Below, one piece after another: positions 1-10,517 of a stretch of DNA of 64,000 bases. Location of the stretch: NCBI RefSeq assembly GCF_035956715.1, contig NZ_CP108381.1, positions 3,100,001-3,164,000 on the forward strand, written 5' to 3'. Positions within the stretch are counted from its first letter, which is position 1; each line of letters begins with the position of its first letter. Both the position numbers and the translations under genes were made by a program. A model generated the notes under the pieces. That model made no database searches. It was not told the DNA's origin and saw only the letters and a program-made list of their open reading frames with translations. Source of the stretch: Nocardia sp. NBC_01329. Lineage in GTDB: Bacteria; Actinomycetota; Actinomycetes; Mycobacteriales; Mycobacteriaceae.

Positions 1-3000
1 ACGAGCGTCTGCGGCCGGTTCCGCCGGGGGTGGCCGGTGAGCTGTATCTGACCGGCGCGGGTCTGGCCCGCGGCTACCACCACCGGCCGGGCGCGACTGC
101 CGGCCGATTCGTCGCCGACCCGTGGGGTCCCGCAGGTTCGCGCATGTATCGCACCGGGGATATCGTTCGCTGGTACGCCGAGCCCGGCCGGCGCGCCGGG
201 AACGCCGCCGTCGCCTCGGTGCGCTGGGAGCTCGACTATCTGGGCCGCTCGGACTTCCAGGTCAAGATCCGCGGCGTCCGCGTCGAACTCGGCGAGATCG
301 ATTCGGTGCTGGCCGGGCACCCCGCTGTCGGTTTCGCCCGCACTCTCGGGAGAGAGCTGGCCGGCCGAACCATGCTCGTGTCCTATCTCGTCGCGGCGCC
401 GGGGCACAGTATCGATACCGAAGAAGTGGCCCGGGCGGCGGCCGGCATACTGCCTTCGCAGATGAAGCCCGACGCGATCATGGTGCTGGACGAGGTGCCG
501 ATGACCCCGAACGGCAAATTCGATCGGACCGCGCTACCGGCCCTCACCTGGTCGCGGCGCGAATTCCGGCCCCCGGCGCAGGGAGTCGAATCGATCGTCG
601 CCGAGCTCTTCGCCGACCTCCTGGGCGTCGAGCAGGTGGGTGCCGATGACGATTTCTTCGATCTCGGGGGCAATTCACTGCTGGCAGTCCGGGTCGCCGC
701 CCGCCTCGGCGCAGCCTTGCACACCAGAGTGCCGGTGCGGACGCTGTTCGACGCATCGACGGTGGCCGAGTTGGCGGTCCGCGCCGGCGAGTTCGCGGGC
801 GCCGGACACAAAGCGCTGACGGCCGGCCCGCGCCCCGCGCGCATCCCGCCGGCACCGGCGCAGCAACGGATGTGGCTGCTCAACCAGTCCGCTCTCGACT
901 CTGCGGCCTACAACATTCCCCTCGCGATCCGTCTGACGGGCGCCCTGGATATCACGGCCTTGCGGGCAGCCGTCTCCGATGTCGTGAACCGCCACGAAAC
1001 CTTGCGCACCAGCTACCCCGAAGACCGGGACGGGCCCGTCCAGCACGTGCTGCCGGATGCGATCGCCGCCACTGCGCTACGGCTGATCCCCGTTGCCGGT
1101 GAGGCCGAGCAGACGGCGCGCATCCGTGAGGCCACCGTGGCCGGTTTCGATGTCACGGCGGAGGTGCCGGTCCGTGTTCTCCTGTTCCAGCGCACCGATC
1201 ACGACGGTCCGGGGGGCGACTACATCCTCCTCGTGGTCGCCCACCATATCGCCGTCGACGGGTGGTCGACGGGTCCGCTGGCACGCGACCTGATGACGGC
1301 GTACACATCCCGGGCACACGGCGTGCAGCCCGCCTGGGATTCGCTACCGGTGCAATACGCGGACTACACGTTGTGGCATCGGCAGCTGCTGGGCGATGCC
1401 GACGACCTCGGCTCGCTCGCGGCTACCCAACTCGCGTACTGGCGCAAGGAATTGGCCGGGTTGCCGGAGCAGACCGGATTTCCCACCGACCGCGGCCGCC
1501 CCGCCGTATCGTCCGCGCCCGCCGGGTCGGTCGAATTCTGTCTCGACTCGAATACCGCCGTCCGGCTGCGGTCGATGGCTCGTGGCAGCGGCGTAACCCT
1601 GTTCATGGTGGTGCACGCTGCCGTGGCCCTGCTGTTGAGCAGGATGTCGGGGGCTACCGATGTGGCTGTCGGCGTGCCGGTCGCCGGACGCGGTGACGCC
1701 GCCCTCGAAGACCTCGTGGGGATGTTCGTCAACACCGTGGTCCTGCGCACCCGTATCGATCCGGCCGAAGGGTTCAGCACCCTGCTCGACCACCGCCGCC
1801 GTGCCGACCTGGCGGCCATGGCACACGCGGACCTACCGTTCGATACGGTCGCGGACGCGGTGCGTACAAGTCACCCGCACCAGCGAACACCGCTGTTCCG
1901 GGTGGCTCTGGCCTACCAGAACCTGCCTTCGGTCGAGGTCGAACTGCCGGGACTCGAAGTCTCGGTACCGGTCCTAACGGCCCACACCCCGATGTTCGAC
2001 CTGACGATCACCGTCGTCGACGGTACTCCCACCGGCGGACTCGACGGACGGATCAGCTACGACGCCGACCTGTTCGACGAGTCCACCGTGCGGCGCACGG
2101 CTGCGCGGCTGGTGCGAATCCTGTCGGCGGTGGTCGAAGAACCCGATCGCCCGGTCGGCGATATCGATCTACTCCTCGACGAAGAGCGAACCGAAATCCT
2201 CGCCGCCGAGCGCACCGACCTCTCGGAGGTCCGGCGGTATGGGGGCATCGAGGCCGGGGCGGCCACTCTGGTCGATCTCGTGGATGCGTGCGTGGCTGCC
2301 CATCCCGGGCGGCGCGCCGTCACCGACGGCAGCACCACATTGACCTATGCCGAACTGTCCCGGTGCGCGGATCCGATTGTGGAGCGGTTGATCCGGTCCG
2401 GCGCCGGCCCGGGAGCCCTGGTGGCGGTGGCACTCGAGCGCACTACTCGGCTTCCGGTCGCGCTACTGGCCGTCCTGCGGTCGGGCGCGGGATATCTTCC
2501 GATCGACCCGCGCTGGCCGAGCCGGCGAACGGAATCCGTTCTCGCGCAAGCAGCTCCGGTGCTCGTACTCACCAGCACCGACCTCCTGCCCGAACTGCCG
2601 GTCGGCGACCGGACGGTGCTGCTGGTCGACTCCGCGGAGCCGGCCCGGGCGGTCCCGCCCGCCATACCTCCCGGGCGTACCGTCGCCGCCCGAGCCGACG
2701 ATCTGGCCTATGTCATCTTCACCTCCGGATCCACCGGCACCCCGAAAGGTGTTGCGGTAACCCATCGCAACGTGGTCGCTCTGTTCGCCGCCGCCCTGCC
2801 CGGCCTCGAGATCGACAGCTCCGACGTGTGGACGGTCTTCCATTCGTTCGCCTTCGATTTCGCGGTATGGGAACTATGGGGCGCGCTGGTCACCGGCGCC
2901 ACCGCGGTGATCGTCGACCACACGACTTCCCGGTCCCCGGACGAACTGTGGGAATTGCTCATCCGGGAGCGGGTGACTGTGCTGTCACAGACCCCGACGG

Positions 3001-5321
3001 CGTTCTACGGACTGGCCGACGCCGGCCACCGGATGGGAGCGGAGTCCTCGCACTCGCTGCGCTATCTCGTATTCGGCGGGGAGGCACTGGATACGACGCG
3101 GCTGAACGAATGGTACGACCGGTACGGAGATTCCCGGCCGCGGCTGGTGAACATGTACGGAATCACCGAGACCACAGTGCATGTCACCGTCCAGCCGCTG
3201 GACCGGATATCCGCTCAGCGGCAGGCACCGGGCAGCACGGTCGGCCGTGCGCTACCCGGTCTCGCGACCTACGTTCTGGATTCCCGGATGCGGCCCGCGC
3301 CGGTGGGCAGCCCCGGGGAGATCTATGTGAGCGGTGCGCAGGTCGCTCGGGGCTATCTCGGCCGCCCCGACCTCACCGCGACACGGTTCGTGGCCGACCC
3401 TGCCGGCCCGCCCGGTGCCCGGATGTACCGATCCGGTGATCTCGGCCGGTGGCGCAGCGGCGCGCTCGATCATATGGGCCGCGGTGACCAGCAGATACAG
3501 TTGCGCGGTTTCCGGGTCGAGACCGGTGAGATCGAGGCAGTGCTGGCCACGTGCGACGGTGTCGGCGACGCCCGCGTAATCATCCGCGACGACCGGTTGC
3601 TGGCCTATGTGCGCGCTGCCGGCCCAGCTCCGGCAACAGATCTCCGGCAGCAACTGGCGCAAAAGTTTCCGGACCATATGATTCCCGCGGCGATCACCGT
3701 GGTCGATACCTGGCCGACCACGGTCAACGGAAAACTCGACGTGCACGCACTACCGGAACCGGATTTCGATACCGGGTCGACCGGCCGGCCGCCGCGTACC
3801 GAACGGGAGAAAGCAATGGCTGCCGTATTCGCCGAGGTGCTGGACCTGCCCGCCGTGGGTATCGACGACGATTTCTTCCGGATGGGCGGCGATTCCGTCC
3901 GCGCCGTACGGCTGCGCAACCGGGTGCGCACCGATCTCGGCACCGAGGTCAGCGTTCAGGATGTATTCGAAACCCGCACGGTGGCAGCGCTCGCCGCGCT
4001 GTCGGCGCGTCCGATCGAATTGCCGGCCCGGCTCGACACAGCCCGTCCCGAGATCGTGGCGCTGTCGTACCCGCAACAGCGGCTCGTCGAGCTCAACGAA
4101 CGCGAACGCCGCGAAACCGGGCCCGGGCGCGCCTATGCGTTCGCCCTCGGATTCGCCCACCCGGCGAATCCGGACGATATCTCGGCTGCCTTGGCCGACC
4201 TGACCACACGCCATGAGGTCCTGCGCACAGTCTTCCCGGGCTATCAGCGCATCCTTCCGCCGGGTTCGACGGATTTCGCCGTAGTGACCGGCACTGGGAC
4301 CGCGGCCTACATCGACGCTGTTCCGGAGCACCCGTTCGACCTGCGTAGCGAATTGCCGCTTCGGGTACGCCTGATCCGGAGTCCGGCGGAAAGGGACCGG
4401 CTGGTTATCGTCCTGCACCATATCGCGGCCGACGGGTGGTCGATCGCGCCACTGGTCCACGATTTCGCCGGCGCGCTCGCGGCCCGTACCGCCGGGACGA
4501 AGCCGGACTGGGAACCCTTGCCGATCCAGTACGCCGAGCATGCGACCTGGCAACACACCCTTGTCTCCGAGCTCGGCCGCACCGGCGGTATCGACCGGCA
4601 GTGGGCTTTCTGGAAGGAGCGGCTGGCCGAACTCCCGCCACCACCCTCGCTGCTCGACCGACGGCCCGAGGCACCACAGCCGATGGCCGGGGTGCGCCAT
4701 ATCTATATCGACCCGGCCCGCTACCGGGCCCTGCGTGGTTTCGCGGAACACCATACGACGAGCGCTTTCACCGTGCTCCACGCTGCCTTCGCGCTGACCC
4801 TCCGCGAATTCGGCTTCGGAGACGATCTCGCCGTCTGCGCCCCGACCGCTGGACGGACCGAGACGGGGCTCGAAGTCGCAGTCGGCCGATTCACCAACTT
4901 CCTCGTCCTGCGCTGCGATCTATCCGAGAATCCGGATTTCCCGAAACTGGTGGATGATCTCGGGCGTATTCGGGTTACGGCCCTGGACCACCAGGATATT
5001 CCGTACGAGTTCCTGGCCGACACCCTCGGCATCCGCGATCGTCTCCGTGTTCGCCTGGCGTTCCAGAACATCCCGGCTGCCGACCTGCGCGGATCCGAGA
5101 TAGCCGCGGAATGGGAGCCGGTCACCGTCGTGGCCCCGGCGGATTTCGACCTCTCCCTGATCCTGTCGGAGCAGAAAGGCGACGACGGCCGGACCGCGGC
5201 GTTGTTCGGGTCGGTGGAGTACGCCACCGATGTCATCGATCCCGGCCTGGCAGACCGGGTGGCCACCCATTTCGAGGAGGTCCTCGCCGAGAACATCGCG
5301 GATCGACCCGGTGCAGGGTAG
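1..5321 (+). CDS. Non-ribosomal peptide synthetase, C-terminal part (A-PCP-C-A-PCP-C)
   Basis: The gene is open at the left edge (codons begin at base 3). Domains in order: end of an adenylation domain (GELYLTG, YRTGD, NGKFDRTALP), PCP with LGGNS (serine codon 675), condensation domain with HHIAVDG (1242), full adenylation domain (FTSGSTGTPKG near 2720, MYGITETT near 3155), PCP with MGGDS (near 3890), and a final condensation domain with intact HHIAADG (4416). Aligning the second A domain to GrsA by eye gives specificity code DFWSVGMVHK, close to the threonine consensus DFWNIGMVHK. There is no thioesterase or reductase. The next gene is convergent ctaD, so this is the end of the protein. Release probably needs another subunit or condensation-domain chemistry. 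Product unknown. Confidence 0.95.
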   Translation, partial: ERLRPVPPGVAGELYLTGAGLARGYHHRPGATAGRFVADPWGPAGSRMYRTGDIVRWYAEPGRRAGNAAVASVRWELDYLGRSDFQVKIRGVRVELGEIDSVLAGHPAVGFARTLGRELAGRTMLVSYLVAAPGHSIDTEEVARAAAGILPSQMKPDAIMVLDEVPMTPNGKFDRTALPALTWSRREFRPPAQGVESIVAELFADLLGVEQVGADDDFFDLGGNSLLAVRVAARLGAALHTRVPVRTLFDASTVAELAVRAGEFAGAGHKALTAGPRPARIPPAPAQQRMWLLNQSALDSAAYNIPLAIRLTGALDITALRAAVSDVVNRHETLRTSYPEDRDGPVQHVLPDAIAATALRLIPVAGEAEQTARIREATVAGFDVTAEVPVRVLLFQRTDHDGPGGDYILLVVAHHIAVDGWSTGPLARDLMTAYTSRAHGVQPAWDSLPVQYADYTLWHRQLLGDADDLGSLAATQLAYWRKELAGLPEQTGFPTDRGRPAVSSAPAGSVEFCLDSNTAVRLRSMARGSGVTLFMVVHAAVALLLSRMSGATDVAVGVPVAGRGDAALEDLVGMFVNTVVLRTRIDPAEGFSTLLDHRRRADLAAMAHADLPFDTVADAVRTSHPHQRTPLFRVALAYQNLPSVEVELPGLEVSVPVLTAHTPMFDLTITVVDGTPTGGLDGRISYDADLFDESTVRRTAARLVRILSAVVEEPDRPVGDIDLLLDEERTEILAAERTDLSEVRRYGGIEAGAATLVDLVDACVAAHPGRRAVTDGSTTLTYAELSRCADPIVERLIRSGAGPGALVAVALERTTRLPVALLAVLRSGAGYLPIDPRWPSRRTESVLAQAAPVLVLTSTDLLPELPVGDRTVLLVDSAEPARAVPPAIPPGRTVAARADDLAYVIFTSGSTGTPKGVAVTHRNVVALFAAALPGLEIDSSDVWTVFHSFAFDFAVWELWGALVTGATAVIVDHTTSRSPDELWELLIRERVTVLSQTPTAFYGLADAGHRMGAESSHSLRYLVFGGEALDTTRLNEWYDRYGDSRPRLVNMYGITETTVHVTVQPLDRISAQRQAPGSTVGRALPGLATYVLDSRMRPAPVGSPGEIYVSGAQVARGYLGRPDLTATRFVADPAGPPGARMYRSGDLGRWRSGALDHMGRGDQQIQLRGFRVETGEIEAVLATCDGVGDARVIIRDDRLLAYVRAAGPAPATDLRQQLAQKFPDHMIPAAITVVDTWPTTVNGKLDVHALPEPDFDTGSTGRPPRTEREKAMAAVFAEVLDLPAVGIDDDFFRMGGDSVRAVRLRNRVRTDLGTEVSVQDVFETRTVAALAALSARPIELPARLDTARPEIVALSYPQQRLVELNERERRETGPGRAYAFALGFAHPANPDDISAALADLTTRHEVLRTVFPGYQRILPPGSTDFAVVTGTGTAAYIDAVPEHPFDLRSELPLRVRLIRSPAERDRLVIVLHHIAADGWSIAPLVHDFAGALAARTAGTKPDWEPLPIQYAEHATWQHTLVSELGRTGGIDRQWAFWKERLAELPPPPSLLDRRPEAPQPMAGVRHIYIDPARYRALRGFAEHHTTSAFTVLHAAFALTLREFGFGDDLAVCAPTAGRTETGLEVAVGRFTNFLVLRCDLSENPDFPKLVDDLGRIRVTALDHQDIPYEFLADTLGIRDRLRVRLAFQNIPAADLRGSEIAAEWEPVTVVAPADFDLSLILSEQKGDDGRTAALFGSVEYATDVIDPGLADRVATHFEEVLAENIADRPGAG

Positions 5322-5542
5322 GGCCGATGCGAGTGGGCAGGAACAGGCAGGAGGCGAGGCCCGTCCAGTACCTCTCGAAGCATTTAACCGCCGCACGTGA
5401 GCCCGATCCTGACGGCGGCCTATCGGCCCATTCGAGATCAAGTCGTACATCTCGGGTGCTTCCGGCGCAGCACAATCGCGCCCCGCAGGCTCGGAAGTCA
5501 CGTGGGGTGTTCTACCCGGTGGGAGTGTTTCGGAAGCTGGTG

Positions 5543-7312
5543 TCAGTGGCCGGGTTCGTCGGAGGCAGTACCGATGGTCGAGCTGGGGGGCTGGGACAGT
5601 TCCGCACCGGCACCGGATCCACTGGGGCGGCCGACGTGGGATTCGGAGCGGATGCGATCGGCCATATGCGGGTAGTGCAGCTCGAATGCGGGACGTTCGG
5701 AGCGGATCTTGGGCAGTTCGTAGAAGTTGTGCCGCGGTGGTGGGCAGCTGGTGGCCCATTCCAGGGAGTTGCCGTAACCCCACGGGTCGTCCACCGTGAC
5801 CACCTCGCCGTAGCGGTAGCTCTTGAAGACGTTCCACACGAAAGTGATCATCGAGACGCCGAGTACGAACGAGCCGATGGTGGAGACGGTGTGTAGGGCG
5901 GTGAAGCCGTCTGCGGCTTGGTAGTCGGCGTAACGACGGGGCATGCCTTCGTCGCCGAGCCAGTGCTGTACCAGGAAGGTGGTGTGGAAGCCGAGGAATG
6001 TGGTCCAGAAGTGGAGCCGTCCGAGGCGTTCGTCCATGAGCCGGCCGGTCATCTTCGGGAACCAGAAGTAGATACCGGCGAATGTGGCGAACACGATGGT
6101 GCCGAAGAGCACGTAGTGGAAGTGCGCCACCACGAAGTAGCTGTCGTGTACGTGCCAGTCCAGCGGCGGGCTGGCCAGGATGACACCGGACAGACCACCG
6201 AACAGAAATGTGACGAGGAAACCCACCGAGAACAGCATCGGAGTTTCGAAGGTGAGTTGCCCCTTCCACATGGTGCCGATCCAGTTGAAGAATTTGACGC
6301 CGGTCGGGATGGCGATCAGGAAGGTCATGAAAGAGAAGAACGGCAGCAGGACCGCGCCGGTGGCATACATGTGGTGGGCCCATACCGCCATCGAGAGGCC
6401 ACCGATGGCAATGGTCGCGAAGACGAGCGCTGTGTAGCCGAAGAGGGGTTTGCGGCTGAACACCGGGAAGATCTCGGAGACGATGCCGAAGAACGGCAAC
6501 GCGATGATGTAGACCTCCGGATGGCCGAAGAACCAGAACAGATGCTGCCACAGCAGGACACCGCCGATGCCGGGATCGTAGATGTGGCCGCCCAGATGCC
6601 GGTCGTAGGCCAGCGCCATGAGGGCCGCGGTCAGGATCGGGAACGCCAACAGCACCAGAATGCTGGTCACCACGATATTCCAGGTGAAGATCGGCATCCG
6701 GAACATGGTCATACCCGGCGCGCGCAGACACACCACCGTGGTGAGCATGTTGACCGCACCGAGAATGGTGCCCAGACCGGAGACGGCCAGGCCCATGATC
6801 CACAGGTCACCGCCGACGCCCGGCGAGTGCACGATATCGGTAAGCGGCGAATACGCGGTCCAGCCGAAGTCCGCGGCGCCGCCCGGCGTGACGAATCCGG
6901 CGGTCGCCATGGTGGCCCCGAACAGATACAGCCAGTAGCTCAGGGCGTTGAGCCGGGGAAACGCCACATCCGGCGCTCCGATCTGCAGGGGCAGTACCGC
7001 GTTGGCGAAACCGAATACCACCGGTGTGGCATAGAACAGCAGCATGATCGTGCCGTGCATGGTGAACAGCTGGTTGTACTGTTCCGGCGACAAGAACTGC
7101 AGTCCCGGACGGGCCAGTTCCCCGCGGATCAGCAGCGCCATCAACCCGCCGATCAGGAAGAACGCGGTCGCCGAGGCCAGGTACATGATGCCCAGCAGTT
7201 TCGGGTCGGTCGTGGTCACCAGCTTGCGGATGGCCGAACCCTTCGGCCCGATTCGCGCCGGGAACGGGCGAGTGGCGGTGAGCTCTGCGGGTCGAGACGG
7301 TGTCACTGCCAC
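5543..7312 (-). CDS. ctaD: Cytochrome c oxidase (aa3) subunit I
   Basis: Haem-copper oxidase catalytic subunit, about 589 residues, polytopic, in the cytoplasmic membrane; it reduces O2 at the haem a3/CuB site and pumps protons. Visible signatures: [10 protein letters not shown] (low-spin haem ligand), [10 protein letters not shown] (CuB histidine and the His-Tyr cross-link region), WAHHMY (two CuB histidines) and [10 protein letters not shown] (haem ligands). The GTG at 7312 is chosen because AAGGAG lies just upstream; a second GTG at 7306 is also possible. The longer open frame to 7438 has no such support. It is monocistronic here, convergent with the NRPS gene. A terminator for the upstream gene lies at 7441-7461. 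Confidence 0.96.
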   Translation of the reverse strand: MAVTPSRPAELTATRPFPARIGPKGSAIRKLVTTTDPKLLGIMYLASATAFFLIGGLMALLIRGELARPGLQFLSPEQYNQLFTMHGTIMLLFYATPVVFGFANAVLPLQIGAPDVAFPRLNALSYWLYLFGATMATAGFVTPGGAADFGWTAYSPLTDIVHSPGVGGDLWIMGLAVSGLGTILGAVNMLTTVVCLRAPGMTMFRMPIFTWNIVVTSILVLLAFPILTAALMALAYDRHLGGHIYDPGIGGVLLWQHLFWFFGHPEVYIIALPFFGIVSEIFPVFSRKPLFGYTALVFATIAIGGLSMAVWAHHMYATGAVLLPFFSFMTFLIAIPTGVKFFNWIGTMWKGQLTFETPMLFSVGFLVTFLFGGLSGVILASPPLDWHVHDSYFVVAHFHYVLFGTIVFATFAGIYFWFPKMTGRLMDERLGRLHFWTTFLGFHTTFLVQHWLGDEGMPRRYADYQAADGFTALHTVSTIGSFVLGVSMITFVWNVFKSYRYGEVVTVDDPWGYGNSLEWATSCPPPRHNFYELPKIRSERPAFELHYPHMADRIRSESHVGRPSGSGAGAELSQPPSSTIGTASDEPGH

Positions 7313-7440
7313 GAGCTCTCCTTCGTCCGGTCCACCTGTGTGCCTTCGAACGCGTGTTCCCGCGACGCTGCCCACGTCGCATCCGGCTAAACCCTGCCCG
7401 AAAGCCCGGGAAAAACCGGGCAACGACACCGCCGCCACAG

Positions 7441-7461
7441 AAAAAGCCGCGCCCGCGCGGC
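7441..7461 (-). terminator. Rho-independent terminator
   Basis: Read on the minus strand, GCCGCG-CGGG-CGCGGC forms a perfect 6-bp GC stem with a 4-base loop and is followed directly by TTTTT. It sits 60 bases after the stop of the HEAT-repeat gene and upstream of the ctaD start, so it should separate the two transcripts. U-tracts are rare in this GC-rich sequence, which makes the match more convincing. Confidence 0.75.
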
Positions 7462-7520
7462 CGACCGGCCGACCGCGACGCTATCGGCTGTGGCGGTCGG
7501 GGCGGTTCGACAGCTGGATT

Positions 7521-8324
7521 TCAGGATTCGCGGGCTGCGATCGCGGCTTGGATCCGTCGTAGCGTGCGCAGGCCCTTCTTCGCGGCGACGCTCACCATGC
7601 CGTCGAAGACTGTTGTCCCCCGGTCGTGGGCCATCAGCCGTTCCAGCGTCGGCACGGCACGATCGTCGCCGGTCGAACCGAGCGCGACAGCCGCCCAATA
7701 CCGTCGGTCCGGGTCGTCGCTGTCGGCCGCCTCGCACAGCCTGGGGATGACGTCCGGGGCGAATTTGGCCAGCGCGCTCGCGATATAGCCGATCCGGTAG
7801 TACCGCCGGTTCTCGAATTCGTCCCACAGCGCAGCCAGGGCCGCATCGCCGCCGATCATGGCGAGAGCTTCGGCGCCACGCTCACGCATTCCTGCGATCG
7901 AGTCCCGCAAGACGGGTGTGAGGGCCGGGACGACCGATTCGTCGCCGAGGGCGCCCAGCGCGATCACCGCTTGCTCTCGAGCCATCTCCTGTGGGTGGTC
8001 CAGCATCGCAACCAGGCCGGGAACCGCATCTCGGATGCCGAGTGCCGCGCAGCCCATCGCGGCCCAAGCCTGGCAGTTGTACCGAGTATCGGCCAGCGCA
8101 GCGAGTAGAGGTGCCTTCAGTGTGGCGTCGCCGAAGACCGCCGCCCGGTTCAAGGCCCGGCTGTAGAGCGATCGGTGGTAACCGGGATAGTCGCGGACGA
8201 GCGCACACAATGCTTCTTTGGCAGGCGTATCGCCCTCGGCCGCCCGCATGAGCAGGAGCCGCAGGTTTTCCTCGCGGGTCTCGAGATCGCCATCTTTGAG
8301 GCATCGCGCATCAGCTGGGTTCAC
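7521..8324 (-). CDS. HEAT-repeat protein
   Basis: About 267 residues from the GTG at 8324. The frame stays open to an ATG at 8417, but those extra 31 residues are basic and proline-rich and look untranslated. The body has alpha-helical repeats of roughly 35 residues with the HEAT pattern (for example PGLVAMLDHPQEMAREQAV, then VVPALTPVLRDSIAGMRERG and AVPTLERLM). There is no signal peptide, membrane segment or catalytic motif. HEAT solenoids are protein-binding scaffolds; the partner cannot be inferred. No clear Shine-Dalgarno sequence precedes either start. It is transcribed toward ctaD but separated from it by a terminator. Confidence 0.8.
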   Translation of the reverse strand: MNPADARCLKDGDLETREENLRLLLMRAAEGDTPAKEALCALVRDYPGYHRSLYSRALNRAAVFGDATLKAPLLAALADTRYNCQAWAAMGCAALGIRDAVPGLVAMLDHPQEMAREQAVIALGALGDESVVPALTPVLRDSIAGMRERGAEALAMIGGDAALAALWDEFENRRYYRIGYIASALAKFAPDVIPRLCEAADSDDPDRRYWAAVALGSTGDDRAVPTLERLMAHDRGTTVFDGMVSVAAKKGLRTLRRIQAAIAARES

Positions 8325-8579
8325 GGCCCAACGGTACAAGGCTGGGGCCGGGGAAATCGAAGGGATCGATATGACCCTGACCTTCCTGCGAGCCAGCGCC
8401 GGCCCAGGGCGCGTCAAGCTCCTCCCGCGGGAGCTCCCACCCCTGTTGAGAAGAGCTGCCCCTCCGAATCCCCGCCCCTCCCCGGTGACCCCGATCGGCC
8501 CGGCAGTGTTCGTCCTACCCGATTCGCGGCGCCGGCTCGGGCATCGGTTCCATCCCGCTCCTCGCGGCCGGCGCCCCGA

Positions 8580-8888
8580 TCACTCCCCCACTTTCCCCTG
8601 ATCTGTCTGCCGCCACTCGCTCGTCCCGTCCGGATTGCGGTGGTATTCCCAAGCCGCGTAGTCGCCGTCGTTCTCCACCACGCTCAGCCGGTCGGCGTAG
8701 CCGTCGAGGTCGGTATCGGTCCAGACACTCATCGAATCGGGACCGGTGGTGACGAAGGTGTCGAGGATGCCGTCGACGACGAGGTCCTGGGTGGGTGATT
8801 CCATTTCCACCGGACCCAGGCCGTCCGGCGACGAAGACGCCTCGAAACCCGGCATACCGATACCGGGGAACTCTCCTGATGTAGGCAT
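8580..8888 (-). CDS. Small acidic DUF6802-type protein
   Basis: 102 residues. The ATG at 8888 has AGGAG eight bases upstream, so it is preferred over the longer frame to 8999. The sequence is acidic, with a repeated Asp/Gly pattern (VDGILDTFVTTG, WTDTDLDGYADRLSV) ending in an EYHRNPDGTSEW segment. This matches the small actinobacterial family I know as DUF6802, often found near secreted or calcium-binding-like proteins. No signal peptide. Function unknown; the family name is from recall of its sequence pattern. Confidence 0.7.
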   Translation of the reverse strand: MPTSGEFPGIGMPGFEASSSPDGLGPVEMESPTQDLVVDGILDTFVTTGPDSMSVWTDTDLDGYADRLSVVENDGDYAAWEYHRNPDGTSEWRQTDQGKVGE

Positions 8889-9110
8889 GGATTCTCCTGA
8901 GCTCCACTGGTCGACCGCGGGAATATTCCGGTCCCTCTTTCCATCCACGATCGTACAGCGCAGTCCCGTTCCCGGGCATGCTGGTGGTATGGGGCACAAA
9001 GGGGTTCGTCCGGTGACCCCGAGCTGCCCCTCGGCGGCGTGGACGGCCTCACGAGCGCTGGGTCGGCGGTGACCGCGACAATGCCGCCCTCATCTGCGCG
9101 GCATGAACCG

Positions 9111-9467
9111 TTAAACGAATTTCCACCCGACCGGCATCGTCCCCGTATCCAAGGAGCCAATTTTCTGGAACGCAGCTGGGGTCAGTTCGATATCGTTGGA
9201 GTTACAGCCCGGGCAAACACCGACGACCTTCACTTCGACCGATCCAGCACGGCCGGTGACGAGGATATGTTTCCCGCACATGGAACGGGTGAAGACAATA
9301 GAACTCAGCCTGACTGCCATGTCGTCGTCGCCGGCGAGGTCGCCACATTCTTCCAACCCGAATTCGGAAAAGAACGCTGTGCCCCTCATATCGACGGCGG
9401 TGCCGGTACCAATGCCGACCAGGAGCATTGCGGCTCCCGCAGCAAACGTGATGATGATTCTCTTCAT
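9111..9467 (-). CDS. Secreted double-psi beta-barrel (RlpA/expansin-like) protein
   Basis: 118 residues starting at the ATG at 9467, which has AAGGA seven bases upstream; two in-frame methionines lie slightly further out. A Lys-Arg start and a hydrophobic stretch (IIITFAAGAAMLLVGIGTG) form a signal peptide. The mature part has four cysteines and ends in VCPGCNSNDIELTPAAFQKI and GTMPVGWKFV, the typical end of a double-psi beta-barrel of the expansin/RlpA type. Such proteins bind cell-wall polymers; this one is too short to carry a second domain. It is likely exported to the cell envelope. Enzymatic activity is not implied. Confidence 0.75.
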   Translation of the reverse strand: MKRIIITFAAGAAMLLVGIGTGTAVDMRGTAFFSEFGLEECGDLAGDDDMAVRLSSIVFTRSMCGKHILVTGRAGSVEVKVVGVCPGCNSNDIELTPAAFQKIGSLDTGTMPVGWKFV

Positions 9468-9860
9468 CGCCTGATCCTTCATTCGGATGCTCACAATGTG
9501 ACAGGCCCGGATCGCACAACCTCAGTCGGCCCGGAGATATCGGCACCGCCTCGACACCAGCGGAACCGGACCTGGACTCTCTCGGTGGGGACGCGCCGAA
9601 CGCCGGATTCAACCCTTTCCGGCAGCTCCGACCGCATACCTACTGCGAGATTCGACCACATGCTCGAGCACAGTGACGGCCGGACACGCCCTAGGCTCGG
9701 CCACATCGCCAGCCTTGGAATGGACTGCAAGTTGCCGCTGCTCAACCAGAAACTGCTCCATACCCTGTGACGTATCAGTCGGCAGGACAGCACACCGACG
9801 AGTGAATTCGTTCGAGGAGCGACCCAGCGGAATCGGTTTGCAACGCATAGCCTTCAGGAC
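9468..9860. other. Non-coding stretch, no gene recognised
   Basis: About 390 bases between the divergent DPBB gene and the lipoprotein gene. Open frames cross it on both strands, but none has a ribosome binding site, a recognisable domain, or an end of its own. It probably holds the two divergent promoters; no clear -10 element or inverted repeat was seen. Confidence 0.5.
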
Positions 9861-10514
9861 ATGCACCGTGGCAAATGGTTCCGCGTCCTGCTGTGCCTGA
9901 CCGTGCTCGGCAGTACCAGCGGATGTATCGGCGCGGTGGACCGCGCGGATTTCGAGGACCGGATTCGTACCCGGGGCGGCGGATTGGTGAGCGCCCTGCC
10001 GCAGGCCGCGATCGCCGCACTGGCCCAGCGCATCGGTGCCGGAGACCCGGAGGTGAACGTCATCCTCCTCACGGCACCGAACTCCACCCAGTTCCGGCTC
10101 GTATTGAACGACCAGCCCGCCCAGGTGACCGACTTCCTCGCCGGTAGCGATTTCACCGCCCGCGAACCCACTGTCCGTCTGCGCGTCCGGCCGCCCGGTC
10201 GGCCCCGCGTGCTGGACGACTACTCCTTCACTCTCGGCGACCTGAGCGCTCCACGCCCTGTGCGGGTTTCCTCCTTCGACGACCTGGACGGCGAGAACTT
10301 CACGATAAGCGAGGTGCCCGGTCTCTCGCGTATCGAAGACATAGTCGACACCGCCCGCATACACAGCGAAATCCCCGACGGTCAGGTCACCGCCCTCGTG
10401 GTGAGCCGCTTCGGCCGCGATATCCGCATCGTCGCCAACGTGGCCTCCGCCCGCTCGGAAGTGGTCGCCGAATTCGACCGCACCGGCGCCTTCCTCCGAG
10501 CCCAGCAGGTATAG
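9861..10514 (+). CDS. Lipoprotein of unknown function
   Basis: 217 residues. The N-terminus MHRGKWFRVLLCLTVLGSTS is followed by Gly-Cys, giving a lipobox of the form (S)TSGC, so lipid anchoring after signal peptidase II cleavage is expected at about Cys22. The rest is soluble and beta-rich with many Arg/Asp residues and resembles no family I can name with certainty. It is followed after 3 bases by a small membrane protein gene, so the two are probably co-transcribed. Envelope location is well supported; function is not known. Confidence 0.8.
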   Translation: MHRGKWFRVLLCLTVLGSTSGCIGAVDRADFEDRIRTRGGGLVSALPQAAIAALAQRIGAGDPEVNVILLTAPNSTQFRLVLNDQPAQVTDFLAGSDFTAREPTVRLRVRPPGRPRVLDDYSFTLGDLSAPRPVRVSSFDDLDGENFTISEVPGLSRIEDIVDTARIHSEIPDGQVTALVVSRFGRDIRIVANVASARSEVVAEFDRTGAFLRAQQV

Positions 10515-10517
10515 CCG

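Noticed and set aside
4920..6803. Long minus-strand open frame across the NRPS end and ctaD
   Set aside because: It is out of frame with ctaD, has Arg/Pro/His-rich shadow composition, and matches no family; the true ctaD frame covers the same bases.
5918..7390. 490-codon plus-strand frame antisense to ctaD
   Set aside because: Antisense frames over high-GC genes stay open by codon bias; composition is Glu/Arg/Gln-rich with no domain and no ribosome binding site.
9039..9770. 243-codon plus-strand frame
   Set aside because: It spans the antisense of the DPBB gene and a non-coding stretch; no motif or ribosome binding site.
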